Shown piece by piece: positions 17,352-26,300 of a stretch of DNA of 64,000 bases; the first letter of the stretch is position 1; every line of letters begins with the position of its first letter. This DNA is from Halochromatium sp. GTDB taxonomy: Bacteria > Pseudomonadota > Gammaproteobacteria > Chromatiales > Chromatiaceae. The stretch lies in assembly GCA_010912705.1 (NCBI GenBank), contig POWB01000016.1, positions 47,247-111,246 on the forward strand, read 5' to 3'. A model generated the notes under the pieces. That model saw nothing but the letters and a program-made list of their open reading frames with translations, had not been told where the DNA came from and did no database searches. The translations under genes and the position numbers were made by a program.

Positions 17352-17990
17352 TTAGATCGGTGTACGCAGGGCAAGATAAAGCAGAGGGCCTAGCAGCGGG
17401 ATGCGCACCGCTTGTGCGCGCCAACCGCTCATGCTGAGCGCGCGCCGGCGGCGGTCGCTAGCAGCACAGCGATGCAGTGACAAGGATAAGACCAGGAGGT
17501 CGAAACACATCAAGGCGATGAAGCCAGAGTGCTGAAACTGTGCAGCAAAGGCACCTAGGTCGCCGGCAATGATCGCGAATCCGATCAGACCAAGCGCAAT
17601 CAGCAGCAGGATCAGTCCAGCAACCCGCGAGCCGATGGCGCGCACGAATGGGCCTGGGTCTGAATCCAGCGGTGCTCGCGTATCGCGCAGCACCAAATAG
17701 GGCAACAGGATGAAACCACCTAGTACATAGCTGCCAAGCGTAAACGTCCAAGGGCTCGGCTTGCCAGTCTCGAAGAGCAGGAGCGCGAGGAAGGCAGTTG
17801 GCAGCACCCCGAGCAGATTGAAGACGGCGATCGCAATGGGGTCCACCGCTGCCGTGCGCGCCAGTGATAAGTCAATCAGTTGGGCAAAGAGATCCGTTGG
17901 GCCAGAAGGCGCGAAGAACAGTGCATAACCCAGCAAGGCTAGCCACAATGTTGCGAACAGAAGGCGATCAATCCATTCGTCTCTCGTCAT
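17352..17990 (-). CDS. Polytopic membrane protein, DUF2834-like
   Basis: A 212-residue protein with about five or six hydrophobic spans (roughly 8-27, 50-75, 80-100, 115-140, 150-170, 190-208). The stretch PIAIAVFNLLGVLPTAFLALLL followed by SYVLGGFILLPYLVLR recalls cyanobacterial and plastid membrane proteins of the DUF2834 kind; that comparison is from memory. It lies 117 bases downstream of the MBX-like operon on the same strand, so it could be a last gene of that unit or independent. The function is unknown. Confidence 0.65.
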   Translation of the reverse strand: MTRDEWIDRLLFATLWLALLGYALFFAPSGPTDLFAQLIDLSLARTAAVDPIAIAVFNLLGVLPTAFLALLLFETGKPSPWTFTLGSYVLGGFILLPYLVLRDTRAPLDSDPGPFVRAIGSRVAGLILLLIALGLIGFAIIAGDLGAFAAQFQHSGFIALMCFDLLVLSLSLHRCAASDRRRRALSMSGWRAQAVRIPLLGPLLYLALRTPI

Positions 17991-18107
17991 GCTGTTAACC
18001 GCCTCTCATTGAGGTATTCATTCTTCCGATGTGGCCAAGCTACATGTCTGGACAGATGATGGTGCCCTACCCTGCTGGTTCAGTCATCTCATCGAACGGG
18101 CGTCAGT

Positions 18108-19913
18108 CTACTCCCTGCCAGACTTCTGGGCGAAGGCTAACATCATACTGGCAGCAATCCGGTGTCCAGCGGCGACGGCGGTGATCACATCCGGTCCTTC
18201 GACTGCGTCGCCCGCCGCCCAGAGCCATGACTCGGAGGTGTGGCCGTCAGCATCGATTCGAATCCGGTTGCGCTCCCATTCCAAGGCCTCGGTCAAGGAC
18301 TCACCCAGAAAGACATGATCCGCGGCCTGGCCGATTGCCTCGACGACCAACCCAGCATCGTGGACTTGAATGTCACTGTCGTCGTACTTCGGCGCGAAGC
18401 GGCCCTGTTCATCGAACACCGAGACGCAGTGAACGGTCTCTAGCCCAGTGACGGCATCGCGCTCAATCAGGCACTGACGCGGACCGCGACTGGGGATGAT
18501 GACGACGCCCTCCTCGCGTGCCTCGTCGATCTCCTCGCGATCGGCGAGCATCAAGTCTTCGGCCTCAAGCGCGACCAGGGTGACACCAACCTGTCCATGT
18601 TGCTGGCGCTGCATGCGCGCCAGGCTGCGGGCGATGTCCATGGCGACGTTGCCACCACCGATCACCGCGACCGTCTTGGGCACGTCGAAGCGCTCGCCAA
18701 AGGTAATCCGGCGCAGCAGCTCCACCGCAGAGACAACATCCTCATGCTCACTGCCAGGGATGCGCGTCGAGCGGCCCTGGTGCAAGCCGATGGCCAGCAG
18801 GACGGTATCGTGCTGCTCGCGCAGCTGATCGATGCTAATGTCCTCGCCGATGCGGGTGTTACAACGGATCTCGACCCCCATTGATCGGATGACGTCGACG
18901 TCTTCATCGAGCTTGTCGTAAGGCAGCCGGTATTCCGGGATGCCATAGCGCATCATGCCACCAGGGGCCGGCAGCGCCTCGAAGACGGTGACGCCATGGC
19001 CAGCCTTGGCCAGATCGAAGGCCGCGGTGAGACCAGCTGGTCCGGCCCCAATGATCGCGACCCTGTGGTCACTCGGCTCGTTGACGCGGCCCTCGGCGGC
19101 GATCTGCTTGACCCGATCATGCGGGACCTGATCAATGATATGGCGCTTGAGCCAACGGATGGCGATGGGATCGCCCTCGTGCCGCGCCGCACAGCTGGTC
19201 TCGCAACGATGGGTGCAGACGCGCCCGCAGACATTGGAGAAGGGGTTGGTCTGATAGAGCAACCGCACGCCCTGCTCGTAGTCGCCGTCGCGGATGGTGG
19301 CGATGTACTCGGGCACCGCCATGTGCGTCGGGCAGGTCGCGACACAGAGGCCGCAGGAGACACAACGATCGGCCTCGAGCTTGGCCTGCTCGAGGTCGTA
19401 GCCGGCGACGATCTCGACGAAGGAATCGGCGCGCGCCTCTGGCGCAAGCTCGCCCATGACCACCCGCTCGTTACCAGTCAGCCGATGCCCTTCGGGACGC
19501 CGGTAGCCGAGCTCGGTGCTGTCCCAATGCTTTAGGTCGATGCCCGGGGTGAAGCGAAACACCTCTGGATCATGGTCCACCCACTTGTACTCGTTCGACA
19601 TGCTCAGCGAGCTGGTCATGCAGACATCGACACAGAGCGCACACCAGCAGCAGCGCCCATAATCGATGCGCGGACGCAGACCGGAGTCGCCTGGCTTGGT
19701 CGCAATCTCCGCGACTACGACCATGTCGATCGCCGCATTCTGGCAGATCGCCTCGCAGGTCCCGCAGCCGATACATTTCTCGATGTCGTTTTGGTGGAAG
19801 CCACGATAGCGCGGCGCACCTGGCCGATCGTTGAGCGGATCGGGGATGCTGACCGGATCGCGGAAGAGGTTCTTCCAGGCGCTGAAGGGAGAAAGGACGT
19901 CGCTCAGGCTCAT
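18108..19913 (-). CDS. Ferredoxin (NuoI/MbxN-like) fused to GltD/NfnB-type NAD(P)H flavoprotein
   Basis: Residues 40-110 hold two 4Fe-4S motifs, CIGCGTCEAIC and CCWCALCVDVC, as in NuoI and MbxN. From about residue 170 the protein becomes a glutamate-synthase-small-subunit-like flavoprotein. It has a further cluster motif (CVSCGLCVATC, CGRVCTHRCETSC), FAD site AIIGAGPAGLTAAFDLAKAG, nucleotide site VIGGGNVAMDIARS and closing AAGDAVEGPDVITAVAAG. This architecture would join NAD(P)H chemistry to the electron wire of the complex. It is the last of the nuo-like genes, 108 bases after the NuoD-like gene, with a dispersed repeat in the gap. Archaeal MBX has separate subunits for these functions. Confidence 0.9.
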   Translation of the reverse strand: MSLSDVLSPFSAWKNLFRDPVSIPDPLNDRPGAPRYRGFHQNDIEKCIGCGTCEAICQNAAIDMVVVAEIATKPGDSGLRPRIDYGRCCWCALCVDVCMTSSLSMSNEYKWVDHDPEVFRFTPGIDLKHWDSTELGYRRPEGHRLTGNERVVMGELAPEARADSFVEIVAGYDLEQAKLEADRCVSCGLCVATCPTHMAVPEYIATIRDGDYEQGVRLLYQTNPFSNVCGRVCTHRCETSCAARHEGDPIAIRWLKRHIIDQVPHDRVKQIAAEGRVNEPSDHRVAIIGAGPAGLTAAFDLAKAGHGVTVFEALPAPGGMMRYGIPEYRLPYDKLDEDVDVIRSMGVEIRCNTRIGEDISIDQLREQHDTVLLAIGLHQGRSTRIPGSEHEDVVSAVELLRRITFGERFDVPKTVAVIGGGNVAMDIARSLARMQRQQHGQVGVTLVALEAEDLMLADREEIDEAREEGVVIIPSRGPRQCLIERDAVTGLETVHCVSVFDEQGRFAPKYDDSDIQVHDAGLVVEAIGQAADHVFLGESLTEALEWERNRIRIDADGHTSESWLWAAGDAVEGPDVITAVAAGHRIAASMMLAFAQKSGRE

Positions 19914-19937
19914 CCGAATGTCTCGACTAACATAGAA

Positions 19938-19976
19938 TTTTTTGAACCGCAGATGAACGCAGAATGCTGATGAACA
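19938..19976 (-). repeat. Dispersed gcagatgaacgcaga-type repeat
   Basis: The + strand reads tttgaaccgcagatgaacgcagaatgctgatgaac, a T-run followed by iterated (accgc/aacgc)agatga units. A related copy sits between the nuoC- and nuoB-like genes (21763-21799). Both lie in the rare gaps of an otherwise packed operon. Confidence 0.7.
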
Positions 19977-20021
19977 TCTCGGCTGTTCGCAGGGTTCTTC
20001 ACAAACGCCGTGGTGAGCCGT

Positions 20022-21197
20022 TTACCGCTCGATCTCGGGCGGATAGGTATGTAGCGAGACCATCAGCGCGGCGACGTCAGAGATATTGCAATTGACGATC
20101 AGGCGCTCGAGCAAGGCCATCGCATGTGTATAAGAGGGTCCGCGCACATTGACCCGCCGCGGATAACCGCTGCCATCGGTGACCAGGTAATAGCCATATT
20201 CGCCACGCGAGCACTCGCCGCGGATATAGGTCTCGCCAAAGGGGATCTTCCAATGCAAGACGTTCGGCAGCGGCGCCATCACCGCCCCGGAGCGCGGGAT
20301 GCGGGCTAAGATCTGGCGGATCAGGTCGACGGACATCAGCAGATCGCGGCGGCGCACATCAGCTCGCGTAAAGACATCCGAGTCCTGACCCACTACCGGC
20401 TCGAAATCGAGCTGGGGATAGACCAGATAGGGCTGATCCCTGCGCACGTCCTTGGCCACACCAGCAGCACGAGCGGTCGGGCCAGTGACACCGTATTGAT
20501 CAACGATCGCGGGGTCGATATAGCCGAGCCCGACCGTGCGCTTCTTGAACACCGCGTTGTTGAACATGACATCCTTGACGTCGGCGAGCGTGGATTCGAT
20601 CTCCCGCAGGGTCTCCTCCATGCGCTGGTCGAAGCCATCGGGCAGCCCGTCGCGCACCCCGCCAGGCATGATGAACATGTGATAGATGCGCGCCCCGCTC
20701 AGCTCCTCGAAGCGGTCGAGCATCAGGTCGCGTACATAGGTCGTCCACTGGCCGATGACGCCCTGACCGAGCGCACCGGCCTGGCCGCCGAGGTACATCA
20801 GATAGCTGTTGATGCGACCCATCTCGAGGATCAGGGTGCGTATCCAATCGGCCCGCTCCGGCACCTCGAGCCCGGCAAGCTCCTCGACCGCCGCCGCGTA
20901 GCAGTACTCGTTGAAGTCAGGCTCAGGAACGCAGATACGGCAGACAATCGGGAAGCACTGGATGAAGGTGCGCCGCTCCATCAGCTTCTCGAAGCCACGG
21001 TGCAGATAGCCGACGTGGGTCTTACCCTCGACCACCTCGTCACCGCAGACGGTCAGCTCCACCGACATGTTGCCGGTGATGCCGGGATGCTGAGGCCCCT
21101 GCCAGAGCTTCAGATACTTGCCCGAGCTGAGGTCGATGTCCAGGCTGCCGTCCGGGCGACGCGATGGATATTGGCTGCGGTCTGCTTGATACGCCAT
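20022..21197 (-). CDS. NuoD / MbxL-like large subunit without NiFe site
   Basis: A 391-residue homologue of complex I NuoD and the NiFe-hydrogenase large subunit. The N-terminal region has QHPGITGNM and GYLHRGFEKLME (quinone-pocket helix in NuoD, active-site approach in hydrogenases), then CFPIVCRICVPEPDFNEYC. The CRIC pair matches the first hydrogenase CxxC, but the C-terminal DPCxxC pair is absent; the protein ends VSLHTYPPEIER. So no NiFe centre can form, yet cysteines unknown in normal NuoD remain. This is the pattern of MBX/MBS subunit L. It lies 13 bases downstream of the nuoC-like gene. Confidence 0.9.
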   Translation of the reverse strand: MAYQADRSQYPSRRPDGSLDIDLSSGKYLKLWQGPQHPGITGNMSVELTVCGDEVVEGKTHVGYLHRGFEKLMERRTFIQCFPIVCRICVPEPDFNEYCYAAAVEELAGLEVPERADWIRTLILEMGRINSYLMYLGGQAGALGQGVIGQWTTYVRDLMLDRFEELSGARIYHMFIMPGGVRDGLPDGFDQRMEETLREIESTLADVKDVMFNNAVFKKRTVGLGYIDPAIVDQYGVTGPTARAAGVAKDVRRDQPYLVYPQLDFEPVVGQDSDVFTRADVRRRDLLMSVDLIRQILARIPRSGAVMAPLPNVLHWKIPFGETYIRGECSRGEYGYYLVTDGSGYPRRVNVRGPSYTHAMALLERLIVNCNISDVAALMVSLHTYPPEIER

Positions 21198-21210
21198 CTG
21201 ATTCGGCCTC

Positions 21211-21759
21211 TTAGGCTCCGTCCGGGTAGAGCTGTGCTTTCATGTACTGGGCCGGATCCTGGCTCTCACGCCCTGGGCGTGGCGCGAAGGTCTCGTTGGA
21301 ATACTTCAGGGTGTCGAAATCGCGTCGATAGGGCGGGATCTCGCGCCATCCTTCGAGGATGAAGTCCTCGTTGACGCCGGGGCTGTCGGGGAAGTCGATG
21401 CCGAACATCTCGCGCAGCTCGCGTTGATAGGTGGCGGCCGTCGGCCAAAGGTCATGGATGCTCTCCATCGGCGCGCCTTCGATCACCGCTTGGCGCGGCA
21501 GCATGACCCGTAGCCCGATATCACGGGCACCTTTACGGTCGTGCAGCAGGTAGGTCAGTTGGAAGCGATCCTCTTCGATCCAGTCCACCGCCGTCAGCAA
21601 CACCAGATGCGTAAAGCCCTCCTGATCGCGCAGATGCAGCAACAGCCCCCGCAGTTGTTCTCGGGGGACTGTGATGAAGGCCAGATCGGGTCGCTGCTCG
21701 GTTAGCTCGCCGATCGGGAATCCTGCTTTCAGCGCTTGATAGAGTGGCTGCATGGTCAT
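21211..21759 (-). CDS. NuoC / MbxK-like subunit
   Basis: A 182-residue peripheral subunit of the complex. LTAVDWIEEDRFQLTYLLHD matches the NuoC core and WPTAATYQRELREMFGIDF matches the conserved NuoC signature (ExREQYDMFGI-like). The frame is open to 21810, but those residues come from a dispersed repeat upstream, so I place the start at the ATG at 21759; 21753 is also possible. There is no strong ribosome site. Confidence 0.88.
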   Translation of the reverse strand: MTMQPLYQALKAGFPIGELTEQRPDLAFITVPREQLRGLLLHLRDQEGFTHLVLLTAVDWIEEDRFQLTYLLHDRKGARDIGLRVMLPRQAVIEGAPMESIHDLWPTAATYQRELREMFGIDFPDSPGVNEDFILEGWREIPPYRRDFDTLKYSNETFAPRPGRESQDPAQYMKAQLYPDGA

Positions 21760-21762
21760 TGA

Positions 21763-21799
21763 TTTTTTAACTGCAGATGACGCAGATGCGCGCAGATTA
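21763..21799 (-). repeat. Dispersed gcagatgacgcaga-type repeat, second copy
   Basis: The + strand reads ttttttaactgcagatgacgcagatgcgcgcagatta, related to the copy at 19938. It occupies most of the 47-base gap between nuoB-like stop and nuoC-like start and touches the presumed ribosome-binding region. Confidence 0.7.
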
Positions 21800-21806
21800 G
21801 CCCTGT

Positions 21807-22448
21807 TCACCAGTTATAGTCAGGCATGTCCCAATCGTGGATCACGCGCTTCTGGTTCGCCTTGTACCAGTCGAAACGTTCGGCATATTGATTGGCACCT
21901 TCGCCCTTGCCGGCGCGGATGATGCGTTTGAGCTCTTCGAAGCCCGCCAGCAACGCCTCAGGCCGCGGCATGCAGCCGGTGATATAGACATCCACCGGCA
22001 GATACTCATCGAGTCGGGTAATGGTGTTGTACGAATCAAAGTACATGCCGCCGTTGATGGTGCAGGAGCCCAATCCGACCACGTATTTTGGGTTCGGCAT
22101 CTGCTCATAGGAGCGGATCACCCGCTTCAGCGTCTTGACCGATAGATAGCCCGAGATCACGAACAGGTTCGACTGCCTCGGGGTCGGCCGCCATTGGATG
22201 CCATAGCGGTAGGCATCGAATCGCGGCGTCATCAGCGGCCGCATCTCGATCGCCCCGCACCCCGTGCCAAAGCCCAGAATCCAGAGCGATTCGGCCCGTG
22301 CCCAGTTGAACAGGCCCTCAATGATCTTGCTGTAGGCCGCGGGCATCACCGTCGGCGGCGCCTCGCAGTAATAGTCGCGCAGCGGCTCGACCTCGAAGTC
22401 GACGCCATCCGGACCTTTGACCCAGCGCTTTTCCAGCTCTTGCTTCAT
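21807..22448 (-). CDS. NuoB / MbxJ-like Fe-S subunit
   Basis: A 213-residue homologue of NuoB, holder of the last cluster before the catalytic pocket. The cysteines are in GTGCGAIEM, GLGSCTINGGMY and VYITGCMPRPEAL. Complex I NuoB has a tandem Cys-Cys in the first motif; here there is a single cysteine (GCGAIE), as in MBX/MBH-type J subunits. The C-terminal 35 residues are hydrophilic. It lies 27 bases downstream of the nuoH-like gene. Confidence 0.9.
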   Translation of the reverse strand: MKQELEKRWVKGPDGVDFEVEPLRDYYCEAPPTVMPAAYSKIIEGLFNWARAESLWILGFGTGCGAIEMRPLMTPRFDAYRYGIQWRPTPRQSNLFVISGYLSVKTLKRVIRSYEQMPNPKYVVGLGSCTINGGMYFDSYNTITRLDEYLPVDVYITGCMPRPEALLAGFEELKRIIRAGKGEGANQYAERFDWYKANQKRVIHDWDMPDYNW

Positions 22449-22475
22449 TGCCTCACCGTCGATGGAAGATGCTTC

Positions 22476-23381
22476 TCAAGCGATCACGATCGCGATCACG
22501 CCTAGTGGTACAGCCCAGATCAAGAACCAGCGAATCGATTGCTCGACCCGGAAGCGCGGAAAGACGACTCCCACGATGACCGAGACCAGATAGATCAGAA
22601 AAACCTTGAGAAAGAACACCGGCCAGCTCGCCGCGCCGCCGAAGAACAGGTTCATGTAGATCACGATCTTGGCAATCGGGAAGATCGCGCGATTGGTCTG
22701 CATCAGCGCCAGGTAGGACGAGTGGTACTCAGTCGGCGGCCCGATCGGAATCTCCTGCGGCGCCAGCACCACATCGAACGGCGGGCGCATCATCGATCCG
22801 AGGAACGAGAGCATGGCCGCGGCGACCGCGATCGGGTTGGTGAACAGCGTCCAATTCAGGATGCCGCCCTGCTGTGCGGCGACGATCTCAGTCACCGACA
22901 GGGTCTGGTACTGCACCGCAACCGCATAGACGGCCAATGCGAATGGCAGCTCGGCTGCGGTCACCTGCGACAACCCGCGGGTGACGCCGATCGCCGAATA
23001 GGGATGACCACTCTCACCGGCCCCTAGGGCCATACCCAAGGAGCCGAAGAAGACGAAGTAGAGCGCCAGGATCAGGTCGCCGGCAAAGGACATGTTCGAG
23101 AACATGACCGAGCCATAGATAGTCGGCACGAACATCAGCAGGCCGACACCACCGGTGAGCCGAAACACCGGACCCAGGTAGAACATCACGCCATGGGTGA
23201 TGGAGCTCCGCAGCCCGTAGTTCTTGATCAGGTCGAGGTAGTTCTGCCAGACCGGGATGCCGTGCCGGCGCCCGACTCGGGCCGCGATCTTGGCCATCAC
23301 TGCGGTCAGCAGGAAGCCATAGTTGGCGACGATGAACAGCGTCAGCAGCGCATAGGGGATCTTGATCCATTCAAACGACAT
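22476..23381 (-). CDS. NuoH / MbxM-like membrane subunit
   Basis: A 301-residue protein with about eight membrane spans that links the peripheral arm to the ion-pumping arm. Loops with charged residues typical of the family are WQNYLDLIKNYG, SGHPYSAIGVTRG, and FDVVLAPQEIPIGPPTEYHS, the last being the acidic loop beside the quinone tunnel in complex I. Two bases separate it from the antiporter-like gene upstream. Confidence 0.92.
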   Translation of the reverse strand: MSFEWIKIPYALLTLFIVANYGFLLTAVMAKIAARVGRRHGIPVWQNYLDLIKNYGLRSSITHGVMFYLGPVFRLTGGVGLLMFVPTIYGSVMFSNMSFAGDLILALYFVFFGSLGMALGAGESGHPYSAIGVTRGLSQVTAAELPFALAVYAVAVQYQTLSVTEIVAAQQGGILNWTLFTNPIAVAAAMLSFLGSMMRPPFDVVLAPQEIPIGPPTEYHSSYLALMQTNRAIFPIAKIVIYMNLFFGGAASWPVFFLKVFLIYLVSVIVGVVFPRFRVEQSIRWFLIWAVPLGVIAIVIA

Positions 23382-23383
23382 GG

Positions 23384-26300
23384 TTAGAGCCCCGTACGCA
23401 GGAGGTAGACGACCACGACGAAGGCGAGCAGCTGGATCGCATAGGTCTGGCCGTTACCGGTGTAGAGCCGGCGCAGCAGATCCGCACTGGCGTGCAAGAG
23501 ATCGACGATGGCCGCCCAGAAGCGCTCGACCAGCGGCTCGGTCATAAAACCGAGCGCCTTGCGGTAGGGCGCGAAGAAGTTCCAGGCGAAGTGCGTGGTC
23601 TCTGGTCGGAACGGCCGCTCGCCGGCAAACACGATATTGAACTGCTTGACCTTTTGCGCCTTGCGGTTGACGAACACCAGCCAGGCGAACAGGCTCGCGA
23701 AGATCACGCCGACCACAATCATGATCGAGATCGGGCTCCAGTAGCCGAAGTCGCTGGTGATGGTGAGTCCCTCCCAGCCCAGGGCGCCCTCGGGATGGAA
23801 CTGGCTGATGTAGGCATCAACCCGGCGCAGCGCCAGCCCCGGGACCAGCGCGAACACCAGCAGGAAGGCGACGAAGATCATCTGCGGCAACACCAGCCAG
23901 AACGGGGCCTCTTTCACCCGCCGATGCTCGTCCTTGAGCTGGCCTAAGAAGATGGTATGGATCAACCGGAACAGATAGAGGAAGGCGATCGGCCCCGAGA
24001 TGAAGATCAGGATCATCGGCAGCCGATACTCGGCGGTCAGGATCGCGTTGTAGAAGATCCAACGACCACCGAAGCCGGACAAGGGCGGCACGCCGGACAT
24101 GGCGATGATGCCGATCAGCACCGCGATGAAGGACAGGGGCATCAGGGTGATCAGCCCACCCATGCGATACATATCCCGGGTACCGGTGCGCTTGGCGACG
24201 CCGCCGACCGAGAGGAACAGCATGGATTTATAGATGAAGTGGTTGATGACGAACATCAGGGCCATGAGCCAGCCGAGATGGTTCATCATCGCCAGGCCGA
24301 ACAAGGCATAGCCCATCTGACCGATCGACGAATAAGCCAGCAGCCGCTTGGCATCCTCTTGGAAGGCTGCCATCAGGTTGCCGATCAGTGCCGAGAGCGC
24401 ACCGATCCACAGCAGAAGATGGGTCAGCTCCACCCCGTAGAGCTGCTGGCTGCCCATCGCCATCAACAGCACGAAGAGCCCGAACAGGCCGGCCTTGAGC
24501 AGGATGCCCGAGACCATCGGTGAGACATCGGTCTCGGCCTCGGCATGGGCGCCCGGTAGCCAGATATGCAGGCCAACGGCGGCGGTCTTGGTCATGAAGC
24601 CGATCGCCAGGAGCAGGAAGACCCAGGGGGCGATCGGCGCGGCAACCTTCGCCAGGCCAGCGAGCGTGAACAGCGGATCACCGCCAGCCGCCAGCGCAAA
24701 TCCGGCCAGGATCAGGAAGGCGCCGCCGAGCGAAAACACCATGTACGAGAGCGCATGCGGCTCCGAGCGTTGACCACGCAGGATCAGGAAGTACGAGCCA
24801 ATGGTGAGCGACTCCCAGGCCGCGAAAAAGCTGAAGGCGTCCTCAGCGACGATCAGCATCGCCAGACCCGCGTACATCAGCATCGCCGAGGGATAGAAGC
24901 CGATGCGCTGCCCCTGCGTCTGATAGCTCGCCAGCAGGATCAAGGCGCCACCGAGCAGCATCACCGCGGCAAAGATCAGCTGGAGCGGATCATAACTGGG
25001 CAGCGTCAGCAGGAACCAAGCGACCATGCCGACGATGGCGACACTGTTCTTGATCCGCACCGACAGCGGCTCGAGTGCCAGGAAGGCGAGCGCGAACAGC
25101 AGCGGCAAGGCCAGCAGCAGATTGCCGTTGGGCGAGAGCGCACCCCAGATGAAGCCCAGACCCCAGCCCGCGGCCACCGCGCTCAAGATCACCGCCCGTT
25201 TGAAGGATGACGCCGCCACCGGTTCCAGCGAGCGCTCACGCTTCAGCGCCTGCCCGAACCATCGGAACAGATAGCCGGCCTCAAGCAAAGCACCGAACAG
25301 GATCAACCCGAGCAGCGCCAGCCTGCCCTCCCCGCCCAGCGCGATCACCAGCTCCCACTTGGCGTAGAAGCCAGGGAACGGCGGCAGACCGACCAGCAGA
25401 GCAATGAAGCTGGCGAAGGCAAAGATCAGGAGCGGATGACCCTGCAAGGCGCTCCAAGCCGTCAGCTTGCGCCCTTCGACGAGGCCAGACAGCCAATAGA
25501 GCCCGGCCTTGGCCACCGCATGGGCCAGCAGGATACCGCCGGCGATGAACAGATAGCGATCGCCGAGCAGGTCACGCTGGCCCAGGACCGCCAAGACCAG
25601 CCCCACCTGCGCTACCGAGGAGTAGCCCAGCAGGCGCCGGTCGTTGGTCTGCGCCAAGGCGAACAGATTGGCGCCGACGAAGCCGAAGATGCCAATCCCG
25701 GTGGCCACCGGCAGCCAGGTCGAGCCGCCGATCAGCAGCAGCTTATCGGCGGCGAACAGCGCGGCCGATGCCGAGGCCGCTGACAGCATCGCCGAGAAGG
25801 CCGGATGCGCCGACTCGTAGATGTCCAGCGCCCAGCCATTGGCCGGGAAGGGCTTCAGATCCAGCAGGATGGCGATGAACATCAGGAAGAAGGCCAGCCC
25901 ACCACCCTTGATCACCAGCTCCGACAGCACCGCCATGCCGTCGATGTTGAGCGTGCCGGTCGCATGGTAGGCGAAGATGATGCCGACCAGCAGCAGCACG
26001 GTGATGACCTGGGAGGCGACCAGGTACTTGAACCCCGCCGCCAGGGCACGCTGATCGCGCGAGAGCAGCACCAGCCCACCGGTCGCGATAGCAACCAGCT
26101 CGAAGAACACGAACAGGTTGAACAGATCGCGGGTTAGGACGATGCCGCAGGAGGCCATGGTGAAGACCAGCAAGGTCGCCAGCGCCCGGCGCCCCTGCTT
26201 GAACAGGGTATCGCGCAGGTAGACCGCTGAGAGTAGGCCGGTCAGATTGATCAAGAGGGTCAGGACGGCTTCGGCCAGCCCCATGCGCAGATTGATCGCA

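Noticed and set aside
20496..21362. A 288-codon plus-strand open frame opposite the nuoD- and nuoC-like genes
   Set aside because: Antisense to conserved subunits and without any motif; a GC-rich shadow frame.
20022..22448. NiFe hydrogenase (MBH-type)
   Set aside because: The C-terminal CxxC pair needed for nickel is missing and no hydrogenase maturation genes are near.
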